NCBI GenBank assembly: GCA_020847395.1
Contig: JADLCD010000086.1
Span: 1-53,963, forward strand
Direction of reading: 5' to 3'
Origin: Chitinophagaceae bacterium
GTDB lineage: Bacteria; Bacteroidota; Bacteroidia; Chitinophagales; Chitinophagaceae
Length of the DNA: 53,963 nt
This document shows positions 45,290 to 53,963 of the stretch, piece after piece. Each line of letters begins with the position of its first letter. Position 1 is the stretch's first letter. The notes beneath the pieces were generated by a model. That model was given only the letters and a program-made list of their open reading frames with translations. It made no database searches and had not been told where the DNA came from. The position numbers and the translations under genes are program-made.

Positions 45290-45385
45290 GGTGGAGGGTT
45301 TAAGGTATAAGGCCTAGGGAATAAGATGCAAATTGCGGGAAAGGCCTTACTCCCTATATCTTATACCTTCCACCTTATACCTTCT
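45290..45385. terminator. Long imperfect inverted repeat between convergent genes
   Basis: The left side (AAGGTGGAGGGTTTAAGG, TATAAGGCC, TAGGGAATAAG) pairs with the right side (CTTACTCCCTATA, CTTATACCTTCCACCTT). The stem is imperfect and about 35-40 bp long, with GGTATAAGG as a repeated word. It fills the whole gap between two stop codons and probably blocks transcription from both sides. Confidence 0.6.
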
Positions 45386-45388
45386 ACC

Positions 45389-48300
45389 CTAACTAAACAG
45401 GTATTCCACATCCTCCCTTGTAAGGCTCTTAACAAAGGTTGTATCGTCTGATATCAGGTCTTTTGCCAGCGAACGTTTCTTTTCCTGCAATTGCAGAATC
45501 TTATCTTCAATGGTGTCTTTACATATCATGCGGTAAGCAAAAATATTCTTCGTTTGGCCGATACGGTGAGTACGGTCAATAGCCTGCTGTTCAACCGCGG
45601 GGTTCCACCAGGGGTCAACAATATATACATAATCTGCTGCCGTTAAGTTTAAACCCACACCACCCGCTTTTAAGGAAATCAGGAATACTCGGCAGGTATC
45701 ATCATTCTGAAAACGCGTAATTGCTTTTTCCCTGTCGGGGGCAGAAGTGCTTCCATCAAAATATTCAAACGGCACTTCAAGTTCTTTTAATTTTTCTTTA
45801 ATCAGCGCCAGCATACCGAGAAACTGTGAAAAAATCAACGCCTTGTGGTTGCTGATGTTCTCCGTAATCTCCCTGCCAATTTCTTCCAGCTTAATAGAAT
45901 GATTCGGATATTTCTCCTGTTCATTCATGATAGCGGGAGAATCGCATATCTGCCGCAGCTTCATCAATCCCTGTAAAATGGTTAGCTGTGATTTGGCAAT
46001 ACCCTGGTCGTTGATAACGCCAAGTATCTTATCCCTGTAATCATTTCTGAAAGCGTCATAAATTTCGCGCTGCTCATCCTGCATTTCGCAGAAAAGAATT
46101 GTTTCCATTTTTTCAGGCAGGTCGCGGGCAACCTGTTCTTTTGTTCTGCGGAGTATAAAGGGATATAATAATTTTTTGAGGTGGTCTTTCCTGTCCTGTT
46201 CGCCAAACTTATCAATAGGCGTTGCAAATTCATTTCTGAAATATTCTACAGAACCCAGCATACCGGGATTAAGAAAATTCATCTGCGCATAAATATCGAA
46301 AGTGTTGTTCTGCAAGGGTGTACCGCTTAAACATAAACGGTTCTTCGCTTCAAGCAGGCCAGCCGCTTTCGTTACCTTGCTCTGCGGGTTTTTTATTGCC
46401 TGCGACTCATCAAGAACCACATAGTCAAAATGTATTTCCGTCAACAGCTTAATATCACTTCTTAATGTACCATAAGTGGTAATAATAACGTTGGCTCTTT
46501 CAAATGTTTCCTTATCCCTTGCCCTGTCGCCGCCATGATGTATATAATAAGTAAGGTCAGGCGTGAATTTTTTAATTTCATTCTCCCAGTTAAACATCAG
46601 CGTTGTAGGGCAAATTACAATCGCCTTCAGCACGCCATGCGTATCTTTATAAAACTGCATGAATGATAAAGCCTGCACCGTTTTACCCAAACCCATATCA
46701 TCAGCCAGTATACCACCCCAGCCAACTTCGCTTAAATAATTCAGCCAGTGATAACCCGCTACCTGGTATGGACGAAGAATATGCGCCAGCCTGTGCGGCG
46801 GGTCAATTTCTTTAATACGATTAAACCCACGGAGCCTGTTGTATTTTTCTTCCAACTCAATCATTACCTCAGTTTCATCCTTCTCATTGTGGAGTTCATC
46901 AATAACACTCAGGTGATATTTAGATAAACGGAGGGAATTGTTTTTTCCCTCGCCAACACGAAACAGCAGGGAGTATTTCTTCAGCCAGTTTTCCGGTAAA
47001 ATACCAAGTGTGCCATCATTCAGTTGTACAAATTGCTGCTTATTGGCCAAAGCCTTTTTAATTTCGGCTATACTTACATGTTGTTCTCCAAACACAACAT
47101 TTATTTTGGCATCAAACCAATCCATACCACTGCTGATATGAATTTGTGTAGATGGCCGCGCTGTGTTGAAACGGAAATTTCTCAGCACATCAAATCCAAC
47201 AACCGGCACATTCATTTCCTTCATACTATCTACAAAAAGAAAGAACCAGTTGTTCTTTAATACGTCAGCACCTTTAAGCGCCAGTGTAGCACCCGTTTCA
47301 GGGCGAATAAAATTAGAATGAAGGTTCTCCAGCTTTTTGATAAACTGGAGTTCTTTCTCCTTATCACGATGGATCTCTAAAACCTTATCATTTAGAGGAA
47401 TAGTGATAATATTCCTGGCATTGAATTTTGTTTCAAATCCTTTATAAGAAAATACAGGAACGAATAACAGGTAATCTCCTTTTTCCTGCAATAATAATTT
47501 TATTTCAGGATCACCATCTTTAATTTCCTGTACAAGGCTTTTATCGAATTTTACTTTATACTCTTTGGTGAGCGGTATGATCGTTTTTTCGAGGTATTCC
47601 GGCCAGTCTTCCAGGGGGATATTTATTGATTCTTTATTGCTGAATTTTTCTATTTCCACTATATCTTCCTGGCGTGTCCAATTGTAAAGCGTATCGGCAT
47701 ATTTAAAGATCAGGCTGGTTTGCCATTCATTTTCTTTCAGGTTAATTTCTGCGCCATTCACCTGCACGAAGCAAGAAATATCAATTCCCTTTTTTGATGC
47801 TGCTACCTGGAAAAAAGGCGTGATGATTTCTTCTGCCAACTGAACAGGCAGCAGGTTACCAGTAACAAAATTTTTTTTAGCAGGCAGAAAATATACCAGC
47901 GGATTTTGCTTTTGCTCATTAAATATTTTAACCAGCTTGGGATATAAATATTCTGTGATCAAAGATTTTGTTTCTTCAGGAAGCTCATCACCTTCGTGAT
48001 GAATAATGTTTTCCCATATGCCTGAAAACGGTGAGTTGCGGCTCACATATTTATTGATTTCCGTATCCTGCAATTTCCTTACCTGCTGTAATAATTGTTT
48101 GTCCTGTTCAGCAAAGCCATCTGCATTTACAAATTTTGCCAGGTCAATTTTTTCTACTTTCCCTGCAAATGCTGCCCCATCTTCATTCACTTCTCCACTT
48201 ATAGCATCAACCGCAAAATACGGATATGATTTTACCGCCTCATTAAATACAATACCTATCCTGGGCACAAGCTCTGTAATTACCGAAGGCGCTTCAACAG

Positions 48301-49165
48301 TATCAGCTACCGCTACCGGCTCGGGCTCTTTTTCTACCTGCACAGAACGTGGTTTGGTGTTTGCGGCAACCGGCTCTATTCGTTTAATAGAAGCATCAAG
48401 CACACGCAAAAATGGTTTACCATCTTTATAGGTAAATTCAAATTTGCCTTTTAAATCATCATCGAGTGAATAGCCATAGGCTTCAAGTAATTTATTTTTT
48501 TGTTTATCCCAATTGCGGATACTATCAAAATAAAATGTTCCATATGCATTTAATAATTGCAGAAAAACGGTAACCTTATGCACACACAGGGGGTGTTCAT
48601 GCTCATCACATTTGCAGGAAGTATCAAAATTTCTTTCTTCATTTTTTTGTATTACAACGGGAAAGGTATCCCCATCCAACACAAGGCTTGCTTCAACTCT
48701 TTCATTTGCGGCAGATAAAATATTTGCTTTTTGTGAGCGCATAATTTTATCTGCTTCTGTAAAACTATCCGGTGAGCTGAGGAGTTTTATTGTTTTGAGG
48801 TCAATATCTTTCATCTTTATCACCGTATGGCGCTGGTTGTATGCCACATCTTTCTCTCCTAGAATATTTTTATCAAGCAGATCCTGCAACTGGAACAATG
48901 CGGCTGTTTCATGGCGGCAGATATCACCAAGATTATACGGGCAACTGCATCGCACAGAAACCCCTTTGGGATCTTTATATTTCTGGATATATACTTTGTA
49001 AAAAGTTGCGTAACTATCATCTTTAACACGAAAAGTAACGGAGCCCAGCAGTTCATCGTGCTCAATCATTTCTACAAAACCGATTGAGTGAATTTTTTTT
49101 CCGCGGCGTATTACTTCATCCGTGCCATTATTATAAACAAACTTGATCAGGTGTGGTAAAGCCAT
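45389..49165 (-). CDS. SNF2-family helicase with two SWIM zinc motifs
   Basis: 1258 residues. The N-terminus holds two SWIM motifs, both C-x-C-x7-C-x-H: Cys73, 75, 83/His85 and Cys184, 186, 194/His196. A long middle region of about 600 residues is of uncertain fold. The C-terminal Swi2/Snf2 ATPase contains DDMGLGKTVQAL near residue 822, DESQAIKNP near 918, SGTPLQNN, GGVGLNLTAADYV near 1170 and HRIGQ near 1198. It is likely an ATP-dependent DNA translocase acting on protein-DNA complexes. The bacterial role of this family is poorly known. No restriction or defence genes flank it. Confidence 0.92.
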   Translation of the reverse strand: MALPHLIKFVYNNGTDEVIRRGKKIHSIGFVEMIEHDELLGSVTFRVKDDSYATFYKVYIQKYKDPKGVSVRCSCPYNLGDICRHETAALFQLQDLLDKNILGEKDVAYNQRHTVIKMKDIDLKTIKLLSSPDSFTEADKIMRSQKANILSAANERVEASLVLDGDTFPVVIQKNEERNFDTSCKCDEHEHPLCVHKVTVFLQLLNAYGTFYFDSIRNWDKQKNKLLEAYGYSLDDDLKGKFEFTYKDGKPFLRVLDASIKRIEPVAANTKPRSVQVEKEPEPVAVADTVEAPSVITELVPRIGIVFNEAVKSYPYFAVDAISGEVNEDGAAFAGKVEKIDLAKFVNADGFAEQDKQLLQQVRKLQDTEINKYVSRNSPFSGIWENIIHHEGDELPEETKSLITEYLYPKLVKIFNEQKQNPLVYFLPAKKNFVTGNLLPVQLAEEIITPFFQVAASKKGIDISCFVQVNGAEINLKENEWQTSLIFKYADTLYNWTRQEDIVEIEKFSNKESINIPLEDWPEYLEKTIIPLTKEYKVKFDKSLVQEIKDGDPEIKLLLQEKGDYLLFVPVFSYKGFETKFNARNIITIPLNDKVLEIHRDKEKELQFIKKLENLHSNFIRPETGATLALKGADVLKNNWFFLFVDSMKEMNVPVVGFDVLRNFRFNTARPSTQIHISSGMDWFDAKINVVFGEQHVSIAEIKKALANKQQFVQLNDGTLGILPENWLKKYSLLFRVGEGKNNSLRLSKYHLSVIDELHNEKDETEVMIELEEKYNRLRGFNRIKEIDPPHRLAHILRPYQVAGYHWLNYLSEVGWGGILADDMGLGKTVQALSFMQFYKDTHGVLKAIVICPTTLMFNWENEIKKFTPDLTYYIHHGGDRARDKETFERANVIITTYGTLRSDIKLLTEIHFDYVVLDESQAIKNPQSKVTKAAGLLEAKNRLCLSGTPLQNNTFDIYAQMNFLNPGMLGSVEYFRNEFATPIDKFGEQDRKDHLKKLLYPFILRRTKEQVARDLPEKMETILFCEMQDEQREIYDAFRNDYRDKILGVINDQGIAKSQLTILQGLMKLRQICDSPAIMNEQEKYPNHSIKLEEIGREITENISNHKALIFSQFLGMLALIKEKLKELEVPFEYFDGSTSAPDREKAITRFQNDDTCRVFLISLKAGGVGLNLTAADYVYIVDPWWNPAVEQQAIDRTHRIGQTKNIFAYRMICKDTIEDKILQLQEKKRSLAKDLISDDTTFVKSLTREDVEYLFS

Positions 49166-49324
49166 ACTTATTAGACGTTCAGAATATGCCCTTTGTTTCC
49201 GAAAAGGCTAATTGGCGAAATTACGGAAAAAATGACAGTTAGGGAAGGAGAATAGCTTTGGATAAAAGTTTAACAATGGGTTAATGAAGAGAGGCGGGTG
49301 CAGGGTTAACACCCGTTGCATACC

Positions 49325-50569
49325 CTAAGCTTTTTTAAATACAGAAGTTGCCGTATGTCCGCCGAAACCGAATGTATTGTTTACAACATAATTCACAGGC
49401 TTTTGTACTGATTGACCTATAATAATATTCATTCCTTCCGGTATTTTCTCATCCAGCTCTGTTGTATTGATTGTTGCAGGAATAATATCATTTTTAACAG
49501 ATAATACACTGATGATACTTTCAATAGCGCCGGCGCCACCCAGCAAATGCCCTGTCATTGATTTGGTAGCGCTGATAGCTACAGGTAATTGTCCAAAAAC
49601 TATTTTTATTCCCTGCAATTCACCAATATCTCCCAAACCTGTTGAGGTAGCATGCGCATTAACGTAATCAATTTTATCAGGAGAAATTTTTGCATCTCCC
49701 AGGGCTTTACTTATTCCCAATGATGCGCCCAACCCATCCGGAGGTGTTCCGGTTAAATGATAAGCATCCGCAGCCATGCCACCGCCAATTAATTCAGCAT
49801 AAATATTAGCGCCTCTTTTTACGGCATGTTCCCATTCTTCAAGTATAAGCGCGCCACCACCTTCACCAATAACAAAGCCATCGCGGGTTTTATCAAATGG
49901 GCGTGAGGCGGTAAGATAATGCTCATTATTTTTTGACAATGCCTGTGCCGCTCCAAAGCCACCAACAGAAGCATGCGTAATACCTGCTTCTGAACCACCT
50001 GCTACCATAATAGTTGCTTTACCCATGCGTATTGTATCAAAAGCGCTGATAATAGCAGTATTGGAAGATGCGCAGGCAGAAACGGTGCAATAGTTTGGAC
50101 CATGTAGCTTATGACGGATAGATATAACGCCCGCGGCTATATCAACAATCATTTTTGGAATAAAATAAGGATTAAATCTTGGGGTGCCATCACCTTCGTA
50201 AAATTCTTTTACCTGTTCCTCAAAAGTTGCCATACCACCATTACCTGATGCCCATATCACTCCTGCCTCATAGCGTTCTTCATCCGGCATATTTGCAAAA
50301 TCCAATCCTGAATCTTTTATAGCCTGGTCGCTTGCTGCGATTGCGTATTGTGTAAACAGGTCGTATTTTTTGATTTCTTTTTTATCAATATATGTTTCTG
50401 CATTAAAATCCTTTACTTCGCAGGCAAAGCGTGTTTTAAATTTTGACGCGTCGAATTTTGTAATAGGCCCCGCGCCGCTTTTTCCTGAAATTATATTTTG
50501 CCAAAAAGTATTTACTGAATTACCCAGTGGGCTGATAACGCCAAGTCCTGTAATAGCTACTCTTTTCAT
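49325..50569 (-). CDS. fabF: 3-oxoacyl-[acyl-carrier-protein] synthase II
   Basis: Condensing enzyme for fatty-acid elongation. 414 residues. N-terminal MKRVAITGLGVISPLGN is typical. The active-site Cys is in TVSACASSNTA near residue 164. The two His are in NAHATSTG near 305 and MTGHLLGGAGA near 338. The C-terminal NNTFGFGGHTA is also conserved. No acpP or other fab genes are adjacent, so it may be an additional or stand-alone copy. Confidence 0.94.
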   Translation of the reverse strand: MKRVAITGLGVISPLGNSVNTFWQNIISGKSGAGPITKFDASKFKTRFACEVKDFNAETYIDKKEIKKYDLFTQYAIAASDQAIKDSGLDFANMPDEERYEAGVIWASGNGGMATFEEQVKEFYEGDGTPRFNPYFIPKMIVDIAAGVISIRHKLHGPNYCTVSACASSNTAIISAFDTIRMGKATIMVAGGSEAGITHASVGGFGAAQALSKNNEHYLTASRPFDKTRDGFVIGEGGGALILEEWEHAVKRGANIYAELIGGGMAADAYHLTGTPPDGLGASLGISKALGDAKISPDKIDYVNAHATSTGLGDIGELQGIKIVFGQLPVAISATKSMTGHLLGGAGAIESIISVLSVKNDIIPATINTTELDEKIPEGMNIIIGQSVQKPVNYVVNNTFGFGGHTATSVFKKA

Positions 50570-50682
50570 AATATATTTTATGCGGCTGCAATAATATTCC
50601 TAAATAATGTATTCACCAACTTATGCACGACAGTAGTATCAAAAAAAATTTTTAACTTGATCTCTTCATTGAAAATAATTAT

Positions 50683-51228
50683 ATGGAACAAACTGTATTG
50701 GGCATTGGAACAAGACTGCAACACACGCAATTTGGCCCCGGCGTAATAGTGGGCGTAAAATATGCCACTTATATTATTTCGTTTATACATCACGGTATAA
50801 AAGAAATTGATAAAACAGATCAGCATCTTGATGAAATAATTGCGGAGAACGTAACCGCCGAGGTAGAAACGGTTTCAGATACGGAAAAATCTTTGCTGAA
50901 AATTTTGCGTTTATGGGGAGGTATTACAGAAAATGTTCCTTTGGGCGAGCGGTGGATCGGCGGCACCATGGTATTGCAACCTTCTGATCCTTCTTTAAAA
51001 CCCAAAGAAGTGCCGATTGATATTTTCTTTCATAAAATAGTAATGCTGCGCGACAGGATAAGAGTACTTGAGCAACAGATTAATGCGCACAAAAAACTTA
51101 CAGATGAAGATAAAGTAAACCTGCAGCAGTATATTACAATGATATATGGTTCGCTTAATACATTTAATGTATTGTTTAAAAATAAAGAGCAATGGTTTAT
51201 TGGGGAGAAAGGAGGGAAAGAGGATTGA
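50683..51228 (+). CDS. Conserved hypothetical protein, small N-terminal beta domain plus helices
   Basis: 181 residues. The N-terminal 50 residues (TRLQHTQFGPGVIVGVKYATY) resemble small SH3-like or Tudor-like barrels, such as the C-terminal domain of UvrD helicases where the H-x-x-F-G-x-G-x-V pattern occurs. The C-terminal half is helical with a likely coiled coil (VMLRDRIRVLEQQINAHKKL). No signal peptide. The next gene starts 27 bp downstream in the same direction. Function unknown; nucleic-acid binding is a guess from the N-terminal pattern. Confidence 0.75.
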   Translation: MEQTVLGIGTRLQHTQFGPGVIVGVKYATYIISFIHHGIKEIDKTDQHLDEIIAENVTAEVETVSDTEKSLLKILRLWGGITENVPLGERWIGGTMVLQPSDPSLKPKEVPIDIFFHKIVMLRDRIRVLEQQINAHKKLTDEDKVNLQQYITMIYGSLNTFNVLFKNKEQWFIGEKGGKED

Positions 51229-51255
51229 TAAATTGATTAAAATAATGCTGCAATT

Positions 51256-52440
51256 ATGAAACTGTTTTTCTGTTTAACCGTTTGTTTTTTTACGCTACAT
51301 GCAAATGCACAAAATTATAAAGCGGTGCATGAGCAGGCAGTGGTTGTGGATACGCATAACGATATCCTCTCTACCGCAATAGAAAAAAAATTGAAGATTG
51401 ATGAAAATCTTATTGGAAAAACACATTCTGATGTAGCACGTTTTAAAAAAGGAGGCATTGATGTGCAGGTGTTTTCAATTTTTTGTGATGAAACTTTTGG
51501 TAAGGGAACAGCTTTTAAATTTGCCAACCGTGAAATAGATTCATTGTATACTATTGTTGCAAGAAACCCTGGCAGCATGATGATTGTTTCCACTCCCGCT
51601 GAATTAGCACAAGCCCTTGAACAAAAAAAACTGGCTTGTATGATTGGCGTAGAAGGCGGGCATATGATAGAAGACCGGCTGGATTATCTTGATAGTTTAT
51701 TTAAAAGAGGCGCAAGATATCTTACACTCACCTGGAATAACTCAACAGGCTGGGCTACCTCAGCAAAAGATGAAAGCGCCGCACAAAAAGAAGCTAAGCC
51801 ATTACCGCATACCGGGCTGAATGATTTTGGTAAAACCGTTGTAAAAAAAATGAATGATTTGGGCATGATGGTAGACCTTTCGCATGTTGGCGTTCAAACA
51901 TTTTGGGATGCTATACAAGCTACCACAAAACCGGTTATTCTTTCTCACAGCAGCGTATACAAATTATGCCCTGTGCCAAGAAATGTAACAGACGAACAAA
52001 TAAAAGCAGTAGCTAAAAACGGCGGCGTAATTCAGGTTAATTTTTATTCCGGATTTTTAGACAGCAATTATCTTAACAGGAGGAAAGCGCTTTTTGCAAA
52101 GCACCAGGCGGAAATGGATTCTTTAAAAAAACAGGGCAAAGGCGAATATGAAATAGATGACTGGATTGCGCATAAGTATAGAAAAGATATGGAGAAAATT
52201 CGCCCGCCTTTTTCTTCCATTATTGATCATATAGATTATATAGTAAAACTCGTTGGTGTAGATTATGTGGGCATTGGTGCAGATATGGATGGCGTTGAAT
52301 CTTTGCCGCAGGGAATAAATGGCATACAGGATTTCCCGAAAATCACCCGGGCCCTGCTTGCCAAAGGATATTCTGTTGAAGACATTAATAAGATTATGGG
52401 AGGAAATTTTATTCGTGTGTTTAAGGCAAACAGCAATTAG
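51256..52440 (+). CDS. Membrane dipeptidase, peptidase family M19
   Basis: 394 residues with signal peptide MKLFFCLTVCFFTLHANAQ. Zinc ligands of the renal-dipeptidase family are recognisable: DTHND at 32-36 (HxD type), GVEGGHM (bridging Glu), VDLSHVG, LSHSSVYK and GIGADMDGV near the C-terminus. It cleaves dipeptides in the periplasm or at the cell surface, probably including L,D-dipeptides from wall turnover. It follows the conserved hypothetical gene by 27 bp. Confidence 0.92.
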   Translation: MKLFFCLTVCFFTLHANAQNYKAVHEQAVVVDTHNDILSTAIEKKLKIDENLIGKTHSDVARFKKGGIDVQVFSIFCDETFGKGTAFKFANREIDSLYTIVARNPGSMMIVSTPAELAQALEQKKLACMIGVEGGHMIEDRLDYLDSLFKRGARYLTLTWNNSTGWATSAKDESAAQKEAKPLPHTGLNDFGKTVVKKMNDLGMMVDLSHVGVQTFWDAIQATTKPVILSHSSVYKLCPVPRNVTDEQIKAVAKNGGVIQVNFYSGFLDSNYLNRRKALFAKHQAEMDSLKKQGKGEYEIDDWIAHKYRKDMEKIRPPFSSIIDHIDYIVKLVGVDYVGIGADMDGVESLPQGINGIQDFPKITRALLAKGYSVEDINKIMGGNFIRVFKANSN

Positions 52441-52460
52441 CTGATAGCTTTCTTATTACT

Positions 52461-53072
52461 TTATTCTTCATCCCATTCTCCCAACCCTTTTCTTGTCATT
52501 ACCGGTTCATCGCCGGTGCAATCAATAATGGTTGAAGGAATCATGCCTCCTATGCCGCCATCAACAACAATATCAACCAGTTTATTAAAGTTCGCTTCCA
52601 TCAATTCAGGGTCGGTATATTCTTCAACCATTTCGCCCGGCAAGGTTGTACTTAATATAGGATGACCCAATTCTTTTACGATTGTTCTTGCAATGGTATT
52701 ATCAGGCACTCTTATACCTACTGTATTCTTTTTGCTTTTTAAAATTTTCGGCACTTCTTTACTCGAAGGCAGTATAAAAGTGTAAGGGCCGGGCAAATGA
52801 ATTTTTAATAAACGATATAAAGAAGTTGATATACTTTTTGTGTATGTACTCAGGTCGCTGAGATCCTGGCATATGAAAGAGAAATTGGCTTTATCAGGAT
52901 TAATATTTTTTATGCGGGCGATACGCTCAATAGCTTTATGATGAAAAATATCACAACCTAAACCATAAATGGTATCTGTTGGGTAAATGATGATTCCTCC
53001 GGATTCCAAACATTCAACAATGGTTTTTATTTGGCGGGGTTGCGGATCAACAGGATGTATATGTAAAAGCAT
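52461..53072 (-). CDS. Sua5/YciO/YrdC-type L-threonylcarbamoyladenylate synthase
   Basis: About 203 residues from the ATG giving MLLHIHPVDPQPRQI; the frame opens ten codons earlier but the start used matches the usual length. The family makes threonylcarbamoyl-AMP for t6A37 tRNA modification. The signature region GGIIIYPTDTIYGLGCDI and the LPGPYTFILPSS segment are clear. The sequence is closer to YciO than to TsaC, and YciO is less certain to act in t6A synthesis. Ends 20 bp from the convergent dipeptidase gene. Confidence 0.88.
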   Translation of the reverse strand: MLLHIHPVDPQPRQIKTIVECLESGGIIIYPTDTIYGLGCDIFHHKAIERIARIKNINPDKANFSFICQDLSDLSTYTKSISTSLYRLLKIHLPGPYTFILPSSKEVPKILKSKKNTVGIRVPDNTIARTIVKELGHPILSTTLPGEMVEEYTDPELMEANFNKLVDIVVDGGIGGMIPSTIIDCTGDEPVMTRKGLGEWDEE

Positions 53073-53142
53073 GCATTGTTTTTGTAAATGAGTGAATGGC
53101 AATTGTTGTTAGCACAGTTTATTTTTTTCACAGCATATATCG

Positions 53143-53963
53143 TTAATCATTCCAAACCTTTGTGCCTTCACTGCAATTGGCGCAAATGTCAATATTCTTC
53201 CTGCTTTCCATTAACTCACGGCGAAATTGTTTATAATTATCATTATGCCATATTTCTTTAAAAGACTGCATTTGCAAATTGCCAAGCCTGTGCATGGCGT
53301 CTTTATCAAAACAACAAGGCACAACCATACCATCCCATGTAATAACATTTGCGTGCCAAAGTTTCCAGCAATGGTTATTTAATTTATTCTTTACTGCAAA
53401 TGCTCCGGTGCTGTTTTTCCTGTAGCGGCTGTATTTATCAATGGTAGGAATAAGATTATTCGGGTCGTTTTCATAATCATATACCTGCGCGGTTTTAAAC
53501 CATATATCATCTACACCTATTTCTTTTGCCAGTTGTTTTACATCTTCTACCTGGTGTTCATTTGGTTTTACCACAAGAAACTGAAATATAATAAATGGTG
53601 TTTTACTTCTAAGCGCCTTCTTCCATTTTACAATTTTAGTTGCGCCCTCCAGCACTTTATCCAGGTTACCGCCTCGCCTGTATTGCTGGTATACTTCCTG
53701 TGTTGTGCCGTCAATGGAAATAATCAACCTGTCGAGCCCGCTCTCAACTGTTTTTTTCGCATTTGCATCATTAAGATAATGTGCATTGGTTGAGGTTGCT
53801 GTATAAATTTTTTTTTCTGCAGCATAGCGTACCATATCTAAAAAATCAGGATTCAGATATGGCTCTCCCTGGAAATAAAAAATGAGATACAAAAGATCTT
53901 TATGTATATCATCAATAGTTTGCCTGAAGAAATCTTTTTTAAGCATGCCCGTAGGCCGGGAAA
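53143..53963 (-). CDS. Radical SAM/SPASM domain protein, N-terminus outside the window
   Basis: A partial gene: the frame has no stop to the right edge and continues SRPTG upstream of the internal Met at 53946. The CxxxCxxC cluster motif that defines radical SAM enzymes is therefore beyond the edge. Visible parts of the TIM-barrel include YFQGEPYLNPDF, STNAHYLND and LIISIDGTTQEVYQQYR. The C-terminus has SPASM-type cysteines in MVVPCCFDKD and ICANCSEG, for extra iron-sulfur clusters. Possibly a peptide- or cofactor-modifying enzyme; no precursor peptide is visible in the 70 bp downstream. Confidence 0.85.
   Translation of the reverse strand, partial: SRPTGMLKKDFFRQTIDDIHKDLLYLIFYFQGEPYLNPDFLDMVRYAAEKKIYTATSTNAHYLNDANAKKTVESGLDRLIISIDGTTQEVYQQYRRGGNLDKVLEGATKIVKWKKALRSKTPFIIFQFLVVKPNEHQVEDVKQLAKEIGVDDIWFKTAQVYDYENDPNNLIPTIDKYSRYRKNSTGAFAVKNKLNNHCWKLWHANVITWDGMVVPCCFDKDAMHRLGNLQMQSFKEIWHNDNYKQFRRELMESRKNIDICANCSEGTKVWND

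Noticed and set aside
45389-49165. Defence island around the SNF2 helicase
   Set aside because: The neighbours are an outer-membrane protein and fabF; no nuclease, methylase or other defence gene is seen.
49295-49315. Terminator hairpin CGGGTG/CACCCG after fabF
   Set aside because: The stem is only 6 bp and no T-run follows on the fabF strand.

Overview
The window looks like chromosomal DNA of a Bacteroidota bacterium, most likely of the family Chitinophagaceae. The evidence is the AT-rich coding sequence, the bacillithiol gene bshA, type IX secretion and gliding genes (porT, gldB), a protein with a C-terminal sorting domain for that system, large outer-membrane receptors of the Bacteroidota type, and short gaps carrying TAnnTTTG promoter boxes with few Shine-Dalgarno sites. 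No transposase, phage or CRISPR genes are visible. The family-level assignment is an inference.

Layout. 1-268: a minus-strand tandem array of damaged tRNA-Ser-like units with 17-nt palindromes in place of tRNA arms. 317-5512: ansA-tatD, bshA, a small membrane-anchored protein, an RsmI-like methyltransferase and an EI24/CysZ-like membrane protein. 5604-8870: the repair glycosylase mpg, then menG-porT-gldB. 9010-15074: the rod-shape and elongation operon mreB-mreC-mreD-mrdA-rodA on the minus strand. 15335-20910: purD, a large-form ispG carrying an inserted low-complexity stretch, a lipoprotein and a fumarylacetoacetase-like hydrolase. 21058-24822: a beta-lactamase-fold serine hydrolase followed by a GH9 glycosidase fused to a deacetylase-like domain. 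24851-28031: AraC regulator, aldehyde dehydrogenase and DUF779 protein, a probable aldehyde-response module. 28130-31003: a small His/Cys-rich exported protein and a TonB-dependent receptor, possibly for a metal. 31489-37448: two glycosyltransferases, a secreted purple-acid-phosphatase-like protein and an imelysin-dihaem peroxidase fusion. 37566-42125: enoyl-CoA hydratase, fumC, a long gap with hairpins that may hold a small RNA, a PDZ-only protein and a membrane protein. 42501-53963: an outer-membrane beta-barrel protein, a SNF2 helicase with two SWIM zinc motifs, fabF, a conserved hypothetical protein, an M19 dipeptidase, a Sua5/YciO protein and a truncated radical-SAM gene.

Most genes are housekeeping or envelope genes in short operons. 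The unusual content is mainly non-coding. It comprises the tRNA-derived array with its palindromes, two copies of a 53-bp hairpin element whose stem differences partly compensate, and a family of degenerate short-word repeats in gaps, one of which is read in frame inside ispG. These are the best candidates for something undescribed. No single new multi-gene system stands out with certainty.
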